This document shows, in pieces, positions 35,720 through 47,105 of a stretch of 64,000 bases of DNA. Made by a program: the position numbers and the translations under genes. The stretch covers positions 22,444,001 to 22,508,000 of the forward strand of contig OZ316897.1 in the NCBI GenBank assembly GCA_973895155.1, written 5' to 3'. How positions within the stretch are numbered: the first letter of the stretch is position 1; each line of letters opens with the position of its first letter. The stretch is from Marsupella aquatica (taxonomy: Eukaryota > Marchantiophyta). The notes beneath the pieces were generated by a model. The model was not told the origin of the DNA. It ran no database searches and was given only the letters and a program-made list of their open reading frames with translations.

Positions 35720-37024
35720 GGCTACTGCCTGCTCCGCAACACAAATAGGGTCCAACTGTGTAAATTCCTCAACCAAATTCCCCTGCGGCGACGAGCAACA
35801 AACAGCTCGATTTCAGCTTATAATTTCGGAGAAGTAGAAAAAGAAAAAAAAAGAGAAGAAACAGAAGAAAGACAAAGAAGGATAAGAAATAGAAGGAAAA
35901 TAAGCGTGACAAGAGGACACCACGAGAATTTCGATGTAGGAGCTAGGAGCTAGACGGAGAAGTCTTTTGGTAAATGAAAAAGAAGAAGCAACCCTTGGTA
36001 CTGAGAGGTGATCCCCTCCGTGTACATTCCACAACCTAATTCCCCTGCAACGACGGATTTAACAGAGAGTGGGATCTCAGCTCCGATGACCGAAGAATGA
36101 GAAGAACGAGCAGAAGAAGAGTGAAATAGAGCAAGGGTGGATGAACACAGGAGTAAAATCTTGATCTAGGAGACAGGACGCTACCTGAAGCAATCTCTGG
36201 TGCGCGATAAAACACATCCTAGCTACAGAACGGTGAATTTAAATCACATAAAGACACGGCCGGCGGCATTAGCGTATGAAGTTCGTTCATACTATCTGTA
36301 CCCACACTACTCTCGAAGTATGGAGCTCAAATCACATAATGCAAGGGAGTACAGTGGCAAGGTAAGCTGCTTCGCTTTTAGGGTCCACAGAAAAAAATCA
36401 GCGGGACATCGATTGCTCCATTAAAAGCTCATGTGGCTACGCTACATTGTTCACTCATGCATATACAATCTACTCGAATCGCTCGAATCGGACCGAGAGC
36501 AACAAAAACATCCATAACGCAAAAGATCCGAACACTTCAGTGCAATCCATCAATCCATCAATCCATCAATCCATCATTCAATCAATCAATCAAGCATTCA
36601 ATGTTTAGATTTTCATCTGGGAATCAGATCAAAGAGGAGTCTATTGCAAAAGGAGGCACGAGTGAGGAATCCAGCCAGTGACTGACCGGCACAGAGGGAG
36701 TGATCCGCTTGATCGCAGTAGAGCAACGAAAACGAGGGACAGAGAAGAGCCCAGCAATCAATCAATCAATTCATTCAATCAATCAATCAAAAAGCGGGCA
36801 ACAGAATGATTGGAAAAAAATTGAGAAGGAAGGAGTGCGATCAGGAGCAGCCAGCCAGAGGAACTCACCGACAGGAAGCGATTCGTGCACCGTCTGATCG
36901 GAGCAAAGCGAGGCGAAAGGAGAAGACCGTCGAAACAATGTGGAGATTTACAACAGGATTGAGTTCGAGGAAAGACTTCCTTCGCTTCCCCTTTTCCTTA
37001 TTAGACAGAGAGGTCATTCCTGTA
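35720..37024. other. Spacer with CAAT microsatellites
   Basis: Upstream region of the ferredoxin-like gene. At 35815-35910 the plus strand is purine-rich (AGAAAAAGAAAAAAAAAG type), which is C/T-rich on the gene strand and may be 5' leader. CAATCCAT and CAAT microsatellites are at 36544-36600 and 36755-36790. No gene is recognised. Confidence 0.5.
36544..36600. repeat. (ATCCATCA)n / (TCAA)n microsatellite
   Basis: Repeated CAATCCAT units change to CAATCAAT units. A second CAAT tract is at 36755-36790. Confidence 0.9.
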
Positions 37025-37392
37025 CACTGATCCCTCTCTAAGTGCACGCTCCGTAAGCGCAAACCTGGATAAATTGCAACGTGTCCCGTTTTTCCCTCTC
37101 TTCCTAAACCATTTTGTTTTCTTTGCACCTTTCGTAAGTGCAAAGAAGGCTGCATTAAACGACAGATGTGAAGGTGCCCCATTGCACGTAAATAAGTGCA
37201 GGAGGGCCCTTTATTCATTCGCACTTATACATTAATGGACTGCACTAAACGAGAAATATATAAGTGCCCATTTGCACATCAATAAACGCGGAGTCCAAGC
37301 GTTTGCACTCATGATGTAGTGAAACCCCTCACTAAGTGCACGCCAGACGGTTCTGCCCGGGAGTGTGCACTTAGAGAGAGCTCACAGCAGTG
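37025..37392. mobile_element. Non-autonomous DNA transposon candidate, CACTA-like
   Basis: The segment starts CACTG (37025) and ends CAGTG (37392). Just inside are matching inverted repeats CTCTCTAAGTGCAC (37034-37047) and GTGCACTTAGAGAG (37365-37378). Between them AAGTGCA or TGCACTT words occur many times in both orientations, the pattern of transposase-binding subterminal repeats in CACTA elements. No transposase frame is present and no clean 3-base target duplication is seen, so the exact ends are uncertain. Confidence 0.55.
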
Positions 37393-38331
37393 TATCACGT
37401 TGTTGGTGGGTTAGTGGGACAGTAGGCAAAACAACATGAGATTATTATTGCAAAGGTTCCATGACATTCTTTGCCCCCTACTACTAGTATAGCCCTCAAA
37501 TGGACAAAGAGCTGGATAGTTGTGTCAAGAGAGTCATTGACAACAATGTCTTTTTTTGCCCCAGTAGGGTGAGGGGCAGGAGGGTAAGGTGTTGAGCCAC
37601 TTAAACCACCACTGGCCTCATATAAGAGGCTTGGGTGGATCCAGGTTTAGGGGTTCTGTTCTTGTGCAGGCACATATCATTTTGCGCCTTAGTAATGGTC
37701 AGAATGGATGCTTGGACCACTAGACCGGCTTGCCCAGTTTTGGCTTGGGTATCTCTCAATGTCAAACCTGTTGCAAAGCTATAGACACAATTCAAACTTT
37801 GTGTAAAATCAAGTACTTGGGGTAGAGAATACAACAAAAACCCTGCCTATAGTTAATCATACATCAAAATGTGCTAATATAGGTGTATACTTATTGATTT
37901 AAAGAAAAATAACAAGGTTTATCATGTTATGGAGGGATGTCCTACACACTATATGTTGATGTGCCCGATCTGTAATATGAAACACTAGAGTGATCTCTCA
38001 CTGTTAGACCTGTTGCAAAGTTAGAGCGACAATTCAAACTTTGTCGCTCCAAGTGTACCTCCAAGTACTTGGGGTAGAGAATTGTGAAAAAAAACCTCCT
38101 TCTCCAGATCAGTGGCCACTTTAATGCAAACTTGTAGCAAAATAATATTGGACCTTACACACTACTATTAGAGCAAACAACACAAAACTCCATCGCCTTT
38201 CCTTTGCAATGGAAACTTACAGCAAAATAATCCAAGACATTGCACACTGATACAGCAAAACAACACAGGAACATGGTCAGATTGTGTGGATGCACTTCCT
38301 AATGTCCGTGTTTCTACTTGAGTGAGATTCC
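37393..38331. other. Spacer before the acetyltransferase gene
   Basis: No gene. Contains the diverged direct repeat listed at 37747-38095. The last 100 bases should be the promoter and leader of the acetyltransferase gene. Confidence 0.5.
37747..38095. repeat. Diverged direct repeat around an inverted-repeat core
   Basis: Copy 1 (about 37747-37850) and copy 2 (about 37990-38095) share ATCTCTCA, ACCTGTTGCAAAG, ACAATTCAAACTTTGT, AAGTACTTGGGGTAGAGAAT and AAAAACC. The core between them (37858-37975) has CATCAAAATGTG near one end and TATGTTGATGTG near the other, and resembles the small element at 46386-46501. This looks like a MITE inside a duplicated or inverted-end sequence. Confidence 0.6.
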
Positions 38332-38913
38332 ATGGAGGATGCAACAGAGGAAAACAGCAGCACAGCAGACGGAGCTACGAGGAGGGTGGTCGTCAGAACA
38401 TTGGAGAGTGGAAAGAGCAGACAGGAAGGTGTACTGGAAGACATAGTTCGCTTAGAGAGGCGCATCTTCCCAAAGCACGAGTCCCTCGCTGAAACCCTCG
38501 ACAAAGAGCTTCTGAAACGGAACGTGGGCGTTCTCTTTTCTCTGCAAGATGAGTACTCCGACGACCAGGACAGTCACCCAGCTGAAAATCAGAAGCAATC
38601 CGCGAAACCCACAGCGAGAGCTGTGGCAGGGTATGTCATGTACTCATGTAGCTCCCTAGCGGCGTCCATAACAAAGCTTGCAGTTCGAGAGAGCTGTCGG
38701 AGGCAGGGCTACGGGGAAGCCCTCGTGAATGCAGCCATCGAGAAAGCTCGGTCAAAGAGGGTACTATGTGTCAATCTCCATGTGGACCCCCTGCGAACAT
38801 CCGCACTGAATCTGTATAAAAAATTAGGGTTTGAGGTTGATACCCTTGTTCATTCCTACTATGCTCCCAGCAGGGACGCCTACAGGATGGTACTCACTTT
38901 TAGCTCTGACTAG
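38332..38913 (+). CDS. GNAT-family N-acetyltransferase
   Basis: 193 residues, single exon, ATG at 38332 with an in-frame stop shortly upstream (GTGAGA). It transfers an acetyl group from acetyl-CoA to an amine. After a Ser/Glu-rich start, VLEDIVRLERRIFPKHESLA opens the fold. The acetyl-CoA-binding motif A is ITKLAVRESCRRQGYGEAL (about 120-138), with R-x-x-G-x-G in RRQGYG. Motif B includes NLHVDPLRTSALNLYKKLGF and the C-terminus YYAPSRDAYRMVL. The layout is that of RimI/NAA50-NAA60-type acetyltransferases and resembles a small plant GNAT family whose substrate I do not know. N-terminal or lysine acetylation is possible. No signal peptide or membrane segment is seen. Confidence 0.9.
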   Translation: MEDATEENSSTADGATRRVVVRTLESGKSRQEGVLEDIVRLERRIFPKHESLAETLDKELLKRNVGVLFSLQDEYSDDQDSHPAENQKQSAKPTARAVAGYVMYSCSSLAASITKLAVRESCRRQGYGEALVNAAIEKARSKRVLCVNLHVDPLRTSALNLYKKLGFEVDTLVHSYYAPSRDAYRMVLTFSSD

Positions 38914-39199
38914 GGTTCAAGATTCAGGGTGCAAATTGGCACCTACTGTATTTAAGTGAAACCTCAAACCCCCCGGTACTAGTGCTCATTTTGCATCTGT
39001 TAAATACCATGAGGAAGTCATGCTCTCCATTATGTTAAGGTGGCAGTAATCGACGGATTCGAGGAAGGCGTACCCCCTGATCTCTGGGTCCGAGTGATAC
39101 CCAAAGTTTGACAGTCAGGGTGCTAACTGCCACTTCTGGTCGTTCGGGAATAATCTCTTTTTGGTAAAACATACATCTGCATTCTCTAATTGTAAACGT
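38914..39199. other. Short gap after the acetyltransferase gene
   Basis: Presumed 3' untranslated region. Nothing else is recognised. Confidence 0.4.
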
Positions 39200-39500
39200 T
39201 GGAGATGTCAAGGCGCTTTCAATGATCTCAGGGTGGAAATGATCGTTGCGTTTAAGGGCGAAAATGCCTGCCAATGATTTCATGGTGGGATTTGTCCATG
39301 AGCTCAGGATGGACACGCAACGAAGCTTTGAGGTAGTCAATCTCCGTGATCTTCGAGTGGTTTTGGAACTTGGCTTCAAGTAAGTCTTTGTCCATGATAT
39401 GAGGGTGGATGTGAAACCTAGCTATTAGGACATCGTTCTCCATGATCTTAGGCTGGAATTGAGAGTTTACTGGCAGGAAGCTAACACTCCTTGACCTCAA
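39200..39500 (-). pseudogene. Decayed coding repeat, 16-residue unit
   Basis: On the minus strand the frame translates to about four and a half 16-residue units: MENDVLIARFHIHPHI, MDKDLLEAKFQNHSKI, TEIDYLKASLRVHPEL, then MDKSHHEII. A further diverged unit (KRNDHFHPEIIES) continues in another frame below about 39260. On DNA level the word CATGAT(C/A)T(C/T)(A/G)GG recurs every 47-48 bases. Conserved residue spacing, with a unit length divisible by three, suggests it once coded. The ends are undefined, frames shift, and I recognise no family. It may be a gene fragment or an exon of an undetected gene. Confidence 0.5.
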
Positions 39501-41225
39501 TTTGGTTCGGGGGGGCGAGCTTTCAAGGTCATCCTCACAGACTTACCATCACTGTGGAAGCAGCCCGGGCATTGGAGTTGATAGCTCAATGGGGAGGATT
39601 TAAGATTAGGGCCGTAAGAACCTTTCGGAAATACCTCGTGACCGTTCATACGTGGTGTATGGTCAGACTTTTAGGCCCAGATCATTTGTATGTAGAGCTG
39701 AATGGGATATAGCTTTTGAAGTTCTCTCAAGTTCTTACGGTCCTCGCTGTCGGTCTCTGGAAAGTATGGTCAAATTTTCTTTGTAGAGGGTCTAAGAAGG
39801 AAATCATAAAATATTCGCGAAGAAGCTGGCAAATGATCGGACATTGTGAATGTTTAACTTCTTAATCCCAGATCACTCGGATCATGAATCCTAATCCTAT
39901 GAAGACCCGCATGTCTCTAATTTTGAGCCTATCCATATTAAGTATTTCTTAAACAGAAACGATTAAATCATCAATTTTAATCAGGATTACAACGTGAATA
40001 TCAATGTTGAAAACCACTGCATTTTCTGTGGTTTGGTCAGAAGTGTGATGTTGCCAACCAGCAGTAAGAAAGCAACTCGAGTGGGATACTGGGATTCCTA
40101 ATAGACACCTGGGCAGTTGTTTTTGGATCAACGCTGAAAGAGTCATTGAAAGGAACTTTCAAACACTCAACTTTACTCTGTAGGACTTTAACCAGTTCAT
40201 CTATCTATAACTTTGCTGCAATTTGAGCTCGATATGATCACAGAAAAGATTAGTAACAGAAACTAACAGGTGATGAAATAGTCACTCTTTGGCCATTGAC
40301 GCATTTGAGTTTTGATGTCTCACGGGGCTCCTGGCATTTCTGCTCTGTATCAGCCAAAATTTGAGAGTCTCTAAAATCAGCCGGGTGTCTCTCCAAAACT
40401 CTTTCATCAGTTTGACGAGACTAGTTACACTCAATCGATCCCCCACATCGTCTCTATCTCGTTCAGTACACAACTAACCCAGCCGTCAAATGCCACGGAT
40501 CTGGATTCTTGATAAATCATTATTCCATTGAAGTCTAAGATTCCCTAGATTTACTCCACTGCATACTCTTGGCCTACAAACTCGTTGCCATTTTTCTATC
40601 TCGGGTCTTCTAATTGACCATCATTATTCATTGCTGTCAATAACTTTGTTGTAAACTTGTCATAGGCTGTCCACAACAGCATCTTTATTGTTTTCCAAAA
40701 GGATAATGACAGTCTGATTTCCACTGAGACAATACTGCAGAAATCTTCGAAAACTCATCTTGCAGACTTCCCCACAATAAAGAGAGAGTCATATTGTTGG
40801 TTTACCTGCCCGGAAAAGCATATGGGGATCGCAATTGAGAAGCTCGTCCTTCAGTATCTTTGCTTCTGATCTTTCATTCATTGATATGGTGCGTAGGAAG
40901 CCTGTCTGATGCTCCAATACGAAGATACGCCATTAGTTTAGAAATCTAGCATCCAGGAACCAGTTGGTGATATATTGGTACCAGTAGTACCAAGTCTTGA
41001 TTCCGCTAATTTGCCATCAAGAATATCGTGGCCAGATCGTGAACTCAAACTGTACGTCTCAAACTCCTTAGGGATTATTTGTTTGATCGACACCCGATCG
41101 TGTAAGAAGCTTATTTGGGACTTTGTTTAAAACAAAGCAAAGGTCCTGTGGCTTAAATCACCGTTAGCAGTTCACGACCCGTGTACCGTTTGCCACTTCA
41201 GGTTTTCTCTTAATCAGGTGCAGGG
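39501..41225. other. Spacer
   Basis: AT-rich sequence with only short, unrecognised open frames. The part next to 41226 is expected to be the 3' untranslated region of the formiminotransferase-like gene. Confidence 0.45.
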
Positions 41226-42738
41226 CTACCTGCTACTCCTGACGTAAGGATTGGGAGACAAGGCATCTCTGCTGCTGATAGTGGACAGTAGCCTACGTAG
41301 AGCCAACTCAAGGATCTCCTCCTTGGTGTGCCCAGTCAAATATCCCTGTTTAGCTTCCACCCCTTGTGCCTGTGCAAACTGTGCTACCATGTCTTGCACC
41401 GTTGTGGGGTTCGTGGTCTCTACATTCAGCAGATTGCAGGCAATTTCAATGCAGTCATCTCCGTGCAACAATGCCATGGCTTGAACGTCAGGCAAGCCTC
41501 CTCCTCTTTGACTCACTTTGCGAGCAATACTTTTACCAATTGTCAAGTTAGTGGAAGCAATAGGGACATTGTAGTTCATGACCCAGGGTGTTGCACCCAC
41601 AACCACTACCCCAGTTCTCGGAGGGGCCTTGCTGGGTCCGTAATCGGGCAATAAAGAGACGCCAAGTTCTGGAGAACCCACCCACTTCCCTTGGTCATTT
41701 GAGCGGAAGTATCCAAGTCTACGTCGAACAGCATCCAACGGCCGGCCCTCTGAGTGTGCAGCTCCGTAAAGGAAAGTTGGAACTGCAAATCATGACAATG
41801 GCATTTTAGGTTAGGTTCACATACATGGAAGAGATTCTAAGTAGTGGCACCGAAATTTCCAGAATAGAGTCTCCGCTGTAATAACAATACTTGCCGGGAG
41901 TGTAAACCTCATCACTAATCAGTCTTACTTTCGTCTGAAAAAGCCTGATGTTTCGCATTTCCGGAGGCTCACAACTTTCTTAGGTCTACAGCGTCAGCAA
42001 AGAAACCCCTAACTAACCTTTCATCAACACTGCTTTATGCAAAGCTCGAATCATTTCTATGCAAGAACGATATTTCGAAATTGTCGTCCAATGCGGACAT
42101 GCAAGAAACTTTGAATACCTTGAAACTTGGCAGGAAGGCTCATGAAGCCCTAAGCATTGAAATTCTCTGTTCTACCTCGCGTAATTCTCCCAAAACAGAA
42201 TGGCTTGATACTTGCTCGCAGTACGATGCTCTCTTTGTACTAAGTAAACCAGATCTAATGAAGGCATTACAAACCAATTCGCAATAAATTGAGAAAAGTC
42301 CCAACCTTGAAACTGAGAAGCAATGTCGGCAGCCACTGTTCGTGCCAAAGAAGCCACCTCCTCCAAAGAAGCCGAACCAAGGGCATGAAAGGACACATGA
42401 TCCACCACTCCGATTCTCGGATGCGTGCCACTGTGCTCCTGCAGATCGATGTTTTCTATTGCAGCCCTCACCGTCTCCGTCACCGACGTTCGAAGCGAAA
42501 GAGGAGGATATGAATGAGACCCAAGCGCTTGTTGTGAGCTCTGAGCCGGGAGGGATCCGGCTAATGTGTAGCCAACTCTGTTATAGTCTTGGTCATTGAA
42601 CACATGTAGAAGTGGCGCTAGACTTTGACCCCTAGCAGCCAGTTCTATGGCTTGCAAGGCTTTCGGGTTTCGGCTGTCTGAAATGTAAAGTTTGCAGCAT
42701 GCTAAAGCCAGTCTTCTTAAATCTCCTAGGGCAGCCAT
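41226..42738 (-). CDS. Formiminotransferase-domain protein (FTCD N-terminal type)
   Basis: 329 residues in two minus-strand exons, 42738-42306 and 41782-41226, joined in frame (CAG TTT CAA G / TT CCA ACT). The family transfers a formimino group between formiminoglutamate and tetrahydrofolate in animals; plant members contain only the transferase domain and their substrate is not settled. Visible blocks are LACCKLYISDSRNPKALQAI at the start, FNDQDYNRVGYTLAGSL, HPRIGVVDHVSFHAL (the folate/catalytic core with conserved His residues), VPTFLYGAAHSEGRPLDAVR at the junction, and GVVVVGATPWVMNYNVPI. The ATG at 42738 (MAALGDLRRLALACCKLY) gives the usual short N-terminus; the frame is open upstream only to a TTG. 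The cyclodeaminase domain of the animal bifunctional enzyme is absent, as in other plants. No targeting peptide is evident. Confidence 0.92.
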
Positions 42739-43911
42739 AGCTATGAACTTTATCACCAAACGACTTGCCAGCCCAATGTCCTACCTGAGAACATCAATGC
42801 CTACCGTAGCACACCTCACCTCGGATCGTGTCCCACTTTCGAGAGTCCTACATCTCCGCAGCCAAAAAGATTTTCTAGAGGACGATTCTCAGTCTTCTTG
42901 CCTTCCTCTGCTCTTGCCTTTCTCGTCACCGGGACTCTGCTAGCTCTCAAAAATCTCTCTGAATTTGGTTATGCATTTTGCGAGACTATTCATTGTCTCC
43001 TACAACTTACTACTGCTCTCCAGCTGGCCCTCTTTCCGTGGCATGCATAATTGTGAGCTGTTTCGAGCTGTCTGCAGCATTTCTCTTAAGAAATCCGATC
43101 ATTCATTACTGCATTCATGCTGTCTCCCGGGTCAGAGGGCTCTCAGTTGGAAATTAAATGAGAATGGACTGAAAGCTGCAACAGTGAGCTCTGATTGCTC
43201 ACGACCTTACCTTTCATCCGACCAACTGTACTTGGTAGCTCTGCCTCCGAAACAGACCGCTCCCTCTACTTGTTTTCAGAGGAAATACCTCAGGCTGGAC
43301 ACACACTCGCCATACCCACTGCGTTTCTCCCTCTTCCACATTGCCAGTCGCTCAGTCGGAGCCCGCCCACTATCCAAAGAAAAGAGCTATGAAGAAGAAG
43401 TTGGCAAATTCATTTCATACTGCATAGTTCTCCATAATTCTTCTGCTTCGAGTCATTCAATCCAGGGAGATTTGAGACGAAATCAGACTTCTGCAAAATT
43501 GATGCACTGGCAGTGTCGGTCGGCCATCAATTTCATCTTCGCTTCTCTCAACATCTCAAGTAGATACAGAACGGTCCCCTTACACAAACATGAAGTTAGA
43601 GCAGTTCTTGTGTGAATTCCTGTCCAGCTCGAGATCGCCCAGAATTTGAGGTGACAGACATTTAGAAACTAGTGTAGATTATTGATCCGTGGTGGATTGC
43701 AGCCACAAGAGTTGGAAGATGAGATCTGACGGAAACTCTGAGGCCAGGAATGATGTGGAATTCAGCTCGACATGGCACTTGCTTTTCGTACCTTCTTGCC
43801 CTCATCTCATTAACCAGGGTTGGCGCTGTTTTTGCCACGGTTTGTTTAGTTTAGGATTTGACGCTCTCCTTGCCCCTCAATGCCCTCCGTGATTTATTTT
43901 TCTCAGTGTAA
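42739..43911. other. Spacer upstream of the formiminotransferase-like gene
   Basis: Presumed promoter and leader near 42740-42950. The plus-strand open frame at 42965-43615 encodes 216 residues without a recognisable domain and is doubtful. No other gene is seen. Confidence 0.4.
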
Positions 43912-43914
43912 TTA

Positions 43915-44452
43915 GGGTGGCTTTACAAGACGTCGGGGGCAGTTCCTTCACTTTTCTGACATCCAAGATCCAATCCGGGCCATCCATTGGGGAGATAGTG
44001 CTGGAGTTCACTTTAGAAAACGTCCGGGGCAGTTTTGCTCATTGATTCTGCCGATCCTACATGGACTTCAGTGGGGCCCAACTTTTGCCGACGTGGAGCT
44101 CTTTTTTGTCCAGAATTTTAGACCACCTCCGTTGGAGGTCCCTTCATCCGGCCGCTTGGTCCATTCCTATTATGGGCAGTTTTCAATAAATGCGGACCCA
44201 CAGGAACCAGCATTAGCCAAAGATTAGCCAGCATTAGCCAAAGATTCAGGTGGAGTGGGTCCCAAGTTTGTCTTCTAGTCAATGATTCTAGCTACACTGG
44301 CCAGAGTTCCCTTTACAAGACGTCGGGGGCAATAAAAGTCTTCTAAATTCTCTATTAGCCCCGGTATACTGTTTTTAGCATGTGAAACTGCTGCTGGCTC
44401 AGCTTTGGTAGAAAAGGAAGCGAACGGCCCCCGACGTCTTGTAAAGTGCCCC
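43915..44452. mobile_element. PIF/Harbinger-type MITE with nested inverted repeat
   Basis: 538 bases between target duplications TTA (43912-43914 and 44453-44455). The terminal inverted repeat is about 26 bases: GGGTGG then CTTTACAAGACGTCGGGGGC on the left, and the inverse, ending CTTGTAAAGTGCCCC, on the right. A third copy of the 20-base core, in left orientation, lies at 44311-44330. So a second, 136-base inverted-repeat unit (44311-44446) is nested at the right end. A degenerate version is near 44018 (AAAACGTCCGGGGCAG). A TTA target site with G-rich ends is the mark of Tourist/PIF-Harbinger MITEs. No coding capacity. Confidence 0.85.
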
Positions 44453-44524
44453 TTAAGTGCTCTTATGGAGAAGACTACTGGTAGCTCAAATACCCAATCA
44501 TGCACTCAATACCCATGAGTTGTA

Positions 44525-44860
44525 GAGAAAATGTTTCTCTGAAAAAGTTGTCGATTTGTAAAATATGTCATTTGCGGCAAAGATGATGTTGTGTAAGAGA
44601 TGTTATCCCACAAGAGATGTTGTTTGCGGAAAGTATGAGATATGTTGTCCCACAAAAGATGTCGTTTGCGGAGAATATGACATTGCATAGAAGATCTCAT
44701 TGCAAAAATGATGTTGTGTAAAAGATGTTTTTTTGGAAAAATCTTTGTTGCTTGAACCATGTCATTGCGTACAAAGAGCCATTTGCAGAAAAGATAATGT
44801 TGCGCAAAAGGAGTCGCTGCAAAAAAGATGATGTTATGTAAAAGATGTTGTTGTGAAAGT
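44525..44860. repeat. Degenerate tandem repeat of AGATGTTGT words
   Basis: AAGATGTTGT, GATGTCGTTTGCGGA and AAATGATGTTGTGTAA-type units follow each other at roughly 20-40 base spacing. Open frames on the minus strand (44506-44978) are products of this repeat. Confidence 0.7.
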
Positions 44861-46385
44861 GATGGGGCAAACTCAAGATAGATGCAATGCTAGATGGAGG
44901 TTGACATTTCTCCCTTGTGGCTCCCCTCTCCTCCTCTCCCTCCTCTTTCTCTCCTCCCTCCCTTGCCCCCTCCAACACCGCCCTCCCTTGCCCCCGCCCT
45001 TGCCCCGCCCTTGCCCAATATTGCGTTTGTAAGCGGACGATACCCAGAAATGGGAGGGATCATGTATTATAGTGTTTGATGATGATTGCACATTCTAGAT
45101 CTGAATAGGACTGGCCACCAGGTTGGAGACACTATGACCCTTGGCGGTCCATGGCAATTTGGGTCCCATAACTTGATGATTACGAGTCCATAAAATACTT
45201 TAATTTTGCACCTGCAACACAACTACAGTAGAGAAGGAGGAGACATGCAAAAAACACAGGCCCAAATATTTCATCATGTGAACACACCCAAAACTAATCT
45301 AACAATACTTACCCATTTGGACTTTATGATGAAAAGTTCAACCAAATTGGCCAAAAACTCAGTGTCCCTTTGATGGAATGGAGCTTACCTACTCCCCTAG
45401 CCATATTCCCAAAACTAAAAAGTATTTGAATTTATGAATATCAAGTTATTACAATTAACCTCAAATTCTAGGAAACCTGGTCCAAGGGGGCCGGGTTTGA
45501 AGACCAACCTTGGTGGTCCTTGGGGCCTTCAAATTCTCCACATCTGGATCAGGGTCTTATCAAAATTCTATTTAAAATAGTAGCAATAAAGAATCTCTTA
45601 GACCTTTAAGTATTAAGGTCCTCCTAAGAGCGCATTATGGACAACAATAGCCCCCAAAACTTGAACTAAAGTCCTAGCTTTGGGGGGACATTCTGGCATA
45701 AAATGCTCAGTATCCAGGACTTCAATGTATACGCATTTATCCCTAGGTTTCAGTTCGCATCCAGGGGAATCTCCCGTGGGCATCTACACCTGAAATATCT
45801 ATATAGAGCAGGTCTATTAATGTTCATGACCTAGTCCCTACTGAAACCTTAGGCAATAATTTATTTGGTACTTATGAGTCTGGATTGCTATAGGAGTCTG
45901 GGTAAGGTGGATATTTGGTCTAGTTTTATTCATACAACTTTAAAATATTTTGCCATTAAAGAAGTTCTAATTGACAACAGTTTCATAGGTTTTTTTTATA
46001 ATATTATGTATAAATGTACCATTGTTTAGTATACAGACAACGAGTTCACCAAGGGAAATATATACTAAAGTGTGGTATACTTATAAATGCAATTAAAACC
46101 AATGACACTATTGTAATTTCAAACATCTTTAGTGTCAATGTAGTTAAAAGCTAAGATGTTTGCTTATATTAATATTTGATTTTGTGATAGAATGAACCAA
46201 AAGGGGACAAAAAGTTCCAATAAACTTGGATGCAATGGGAACTTGCAGAGACATTTTGCTTGATGGGGGAGCAAGGGGTAAACAGCCTCTTCTTTTTGCC
46301 AAATATTGACAATGCTGCTGGCCATCGGTAAGAAGGAACAACGAGGGAATTTTTGCATTACATTGGGCAGTCTTAGGTCCCTGTT
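44861..46385. other. Spacer
   Basis: A C/T-rich tract is at 44910-45020. The rest is AT-rich with no recognised gene. Confidence 0.45.
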
Positions 46386-46501
46386 GGTAATTACACATCA
46401 AAATGTGGCTGTATTCATTGATTGAAAGAAAAAAACTAGGATTATCACGGAATGTAGAGGTGCCGTACATAATATATATCGTATTTTGATGTGCAATTAC
46501 C
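46386..46501. mobile_element. Small inverted-repeat element, MITE-like
   Basis: 116 bases starting GGTAATTACACATCAAAAT and ending ATTTTGATGTGCAATTACC, a 19-base inverted repeat with one mismatch. The interior is AT-rich (TTGATTGAAAGAAAAAAAC). The core of the 37858-37975 segment is a diverged relative with the same order of words. A target duplication is not clear. Confidence 0.65.
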
Positions 46502-47105
46502 GAGACCTGTCTTAGGTGGTTGAGAGTACTTGCCAGATCTTACTGTTCCCATTAAATCTAGGGTAATAGTTCATAAAGATTATTGCAGAAAGTATCTCCC
46601 GACATCAGGGAGGCGTCACCACCTGGCCAATTCCAGGCTGGTGTAACTTCAAACTTTTGCCTTGATGGAACTCCAAATGCTGAACTTTTTTTTCTTTTCT
46701 GTTTTTCTGGGGAAGGAATGGAGGGGCATCTTGTCCCAGTAACTTCTTAAAATTTTCATGAATCTATCACCTATCTGGAGCAAGCATCAATTCTCCCTAA
46801 GTGTTGCAAAAGCCCATACCCGCTTAGATCCCTGTTGTTCCAGTCTTCAAGGTCCCATTCTTTAGGAAAAAAATCACTGTTTTCCATTTTAAAAGTTTGT
46901 CTCTATTAGTATGCTTATCTTTGTACTTCTTTCAGATGACAAAAGAAGTACTTTCATAAAGTGTCTTGGAGAGAAATTATGGATGGGACAATTCTCCAGG
47001 GTCACAAATGCCAAACCGGCCAAAAAGCTCAAATGCCTAACCGGGAGACAGGTCCCATAAGCATTGGGCTACAGTAGTTGTTCCATAAAAGAGCACGGGA
47101 CATTG
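46502..47105. other. Spacer
   Basis: No gene or repeat recognised. Confidence 0.4.

Noticed and set aside
41251-41809. Several plus-strand frames opposite the formiminotransferase exon
   Set aside because: They are antisense shadows of the conserved minus-strand exon.
42965-43615. 216-codon plus-strand open frame
   Set aside because: Composition is not clearly coding, no domain is recognised, and it lies in the presumed upstream region of the formiminotransferase-like gene.
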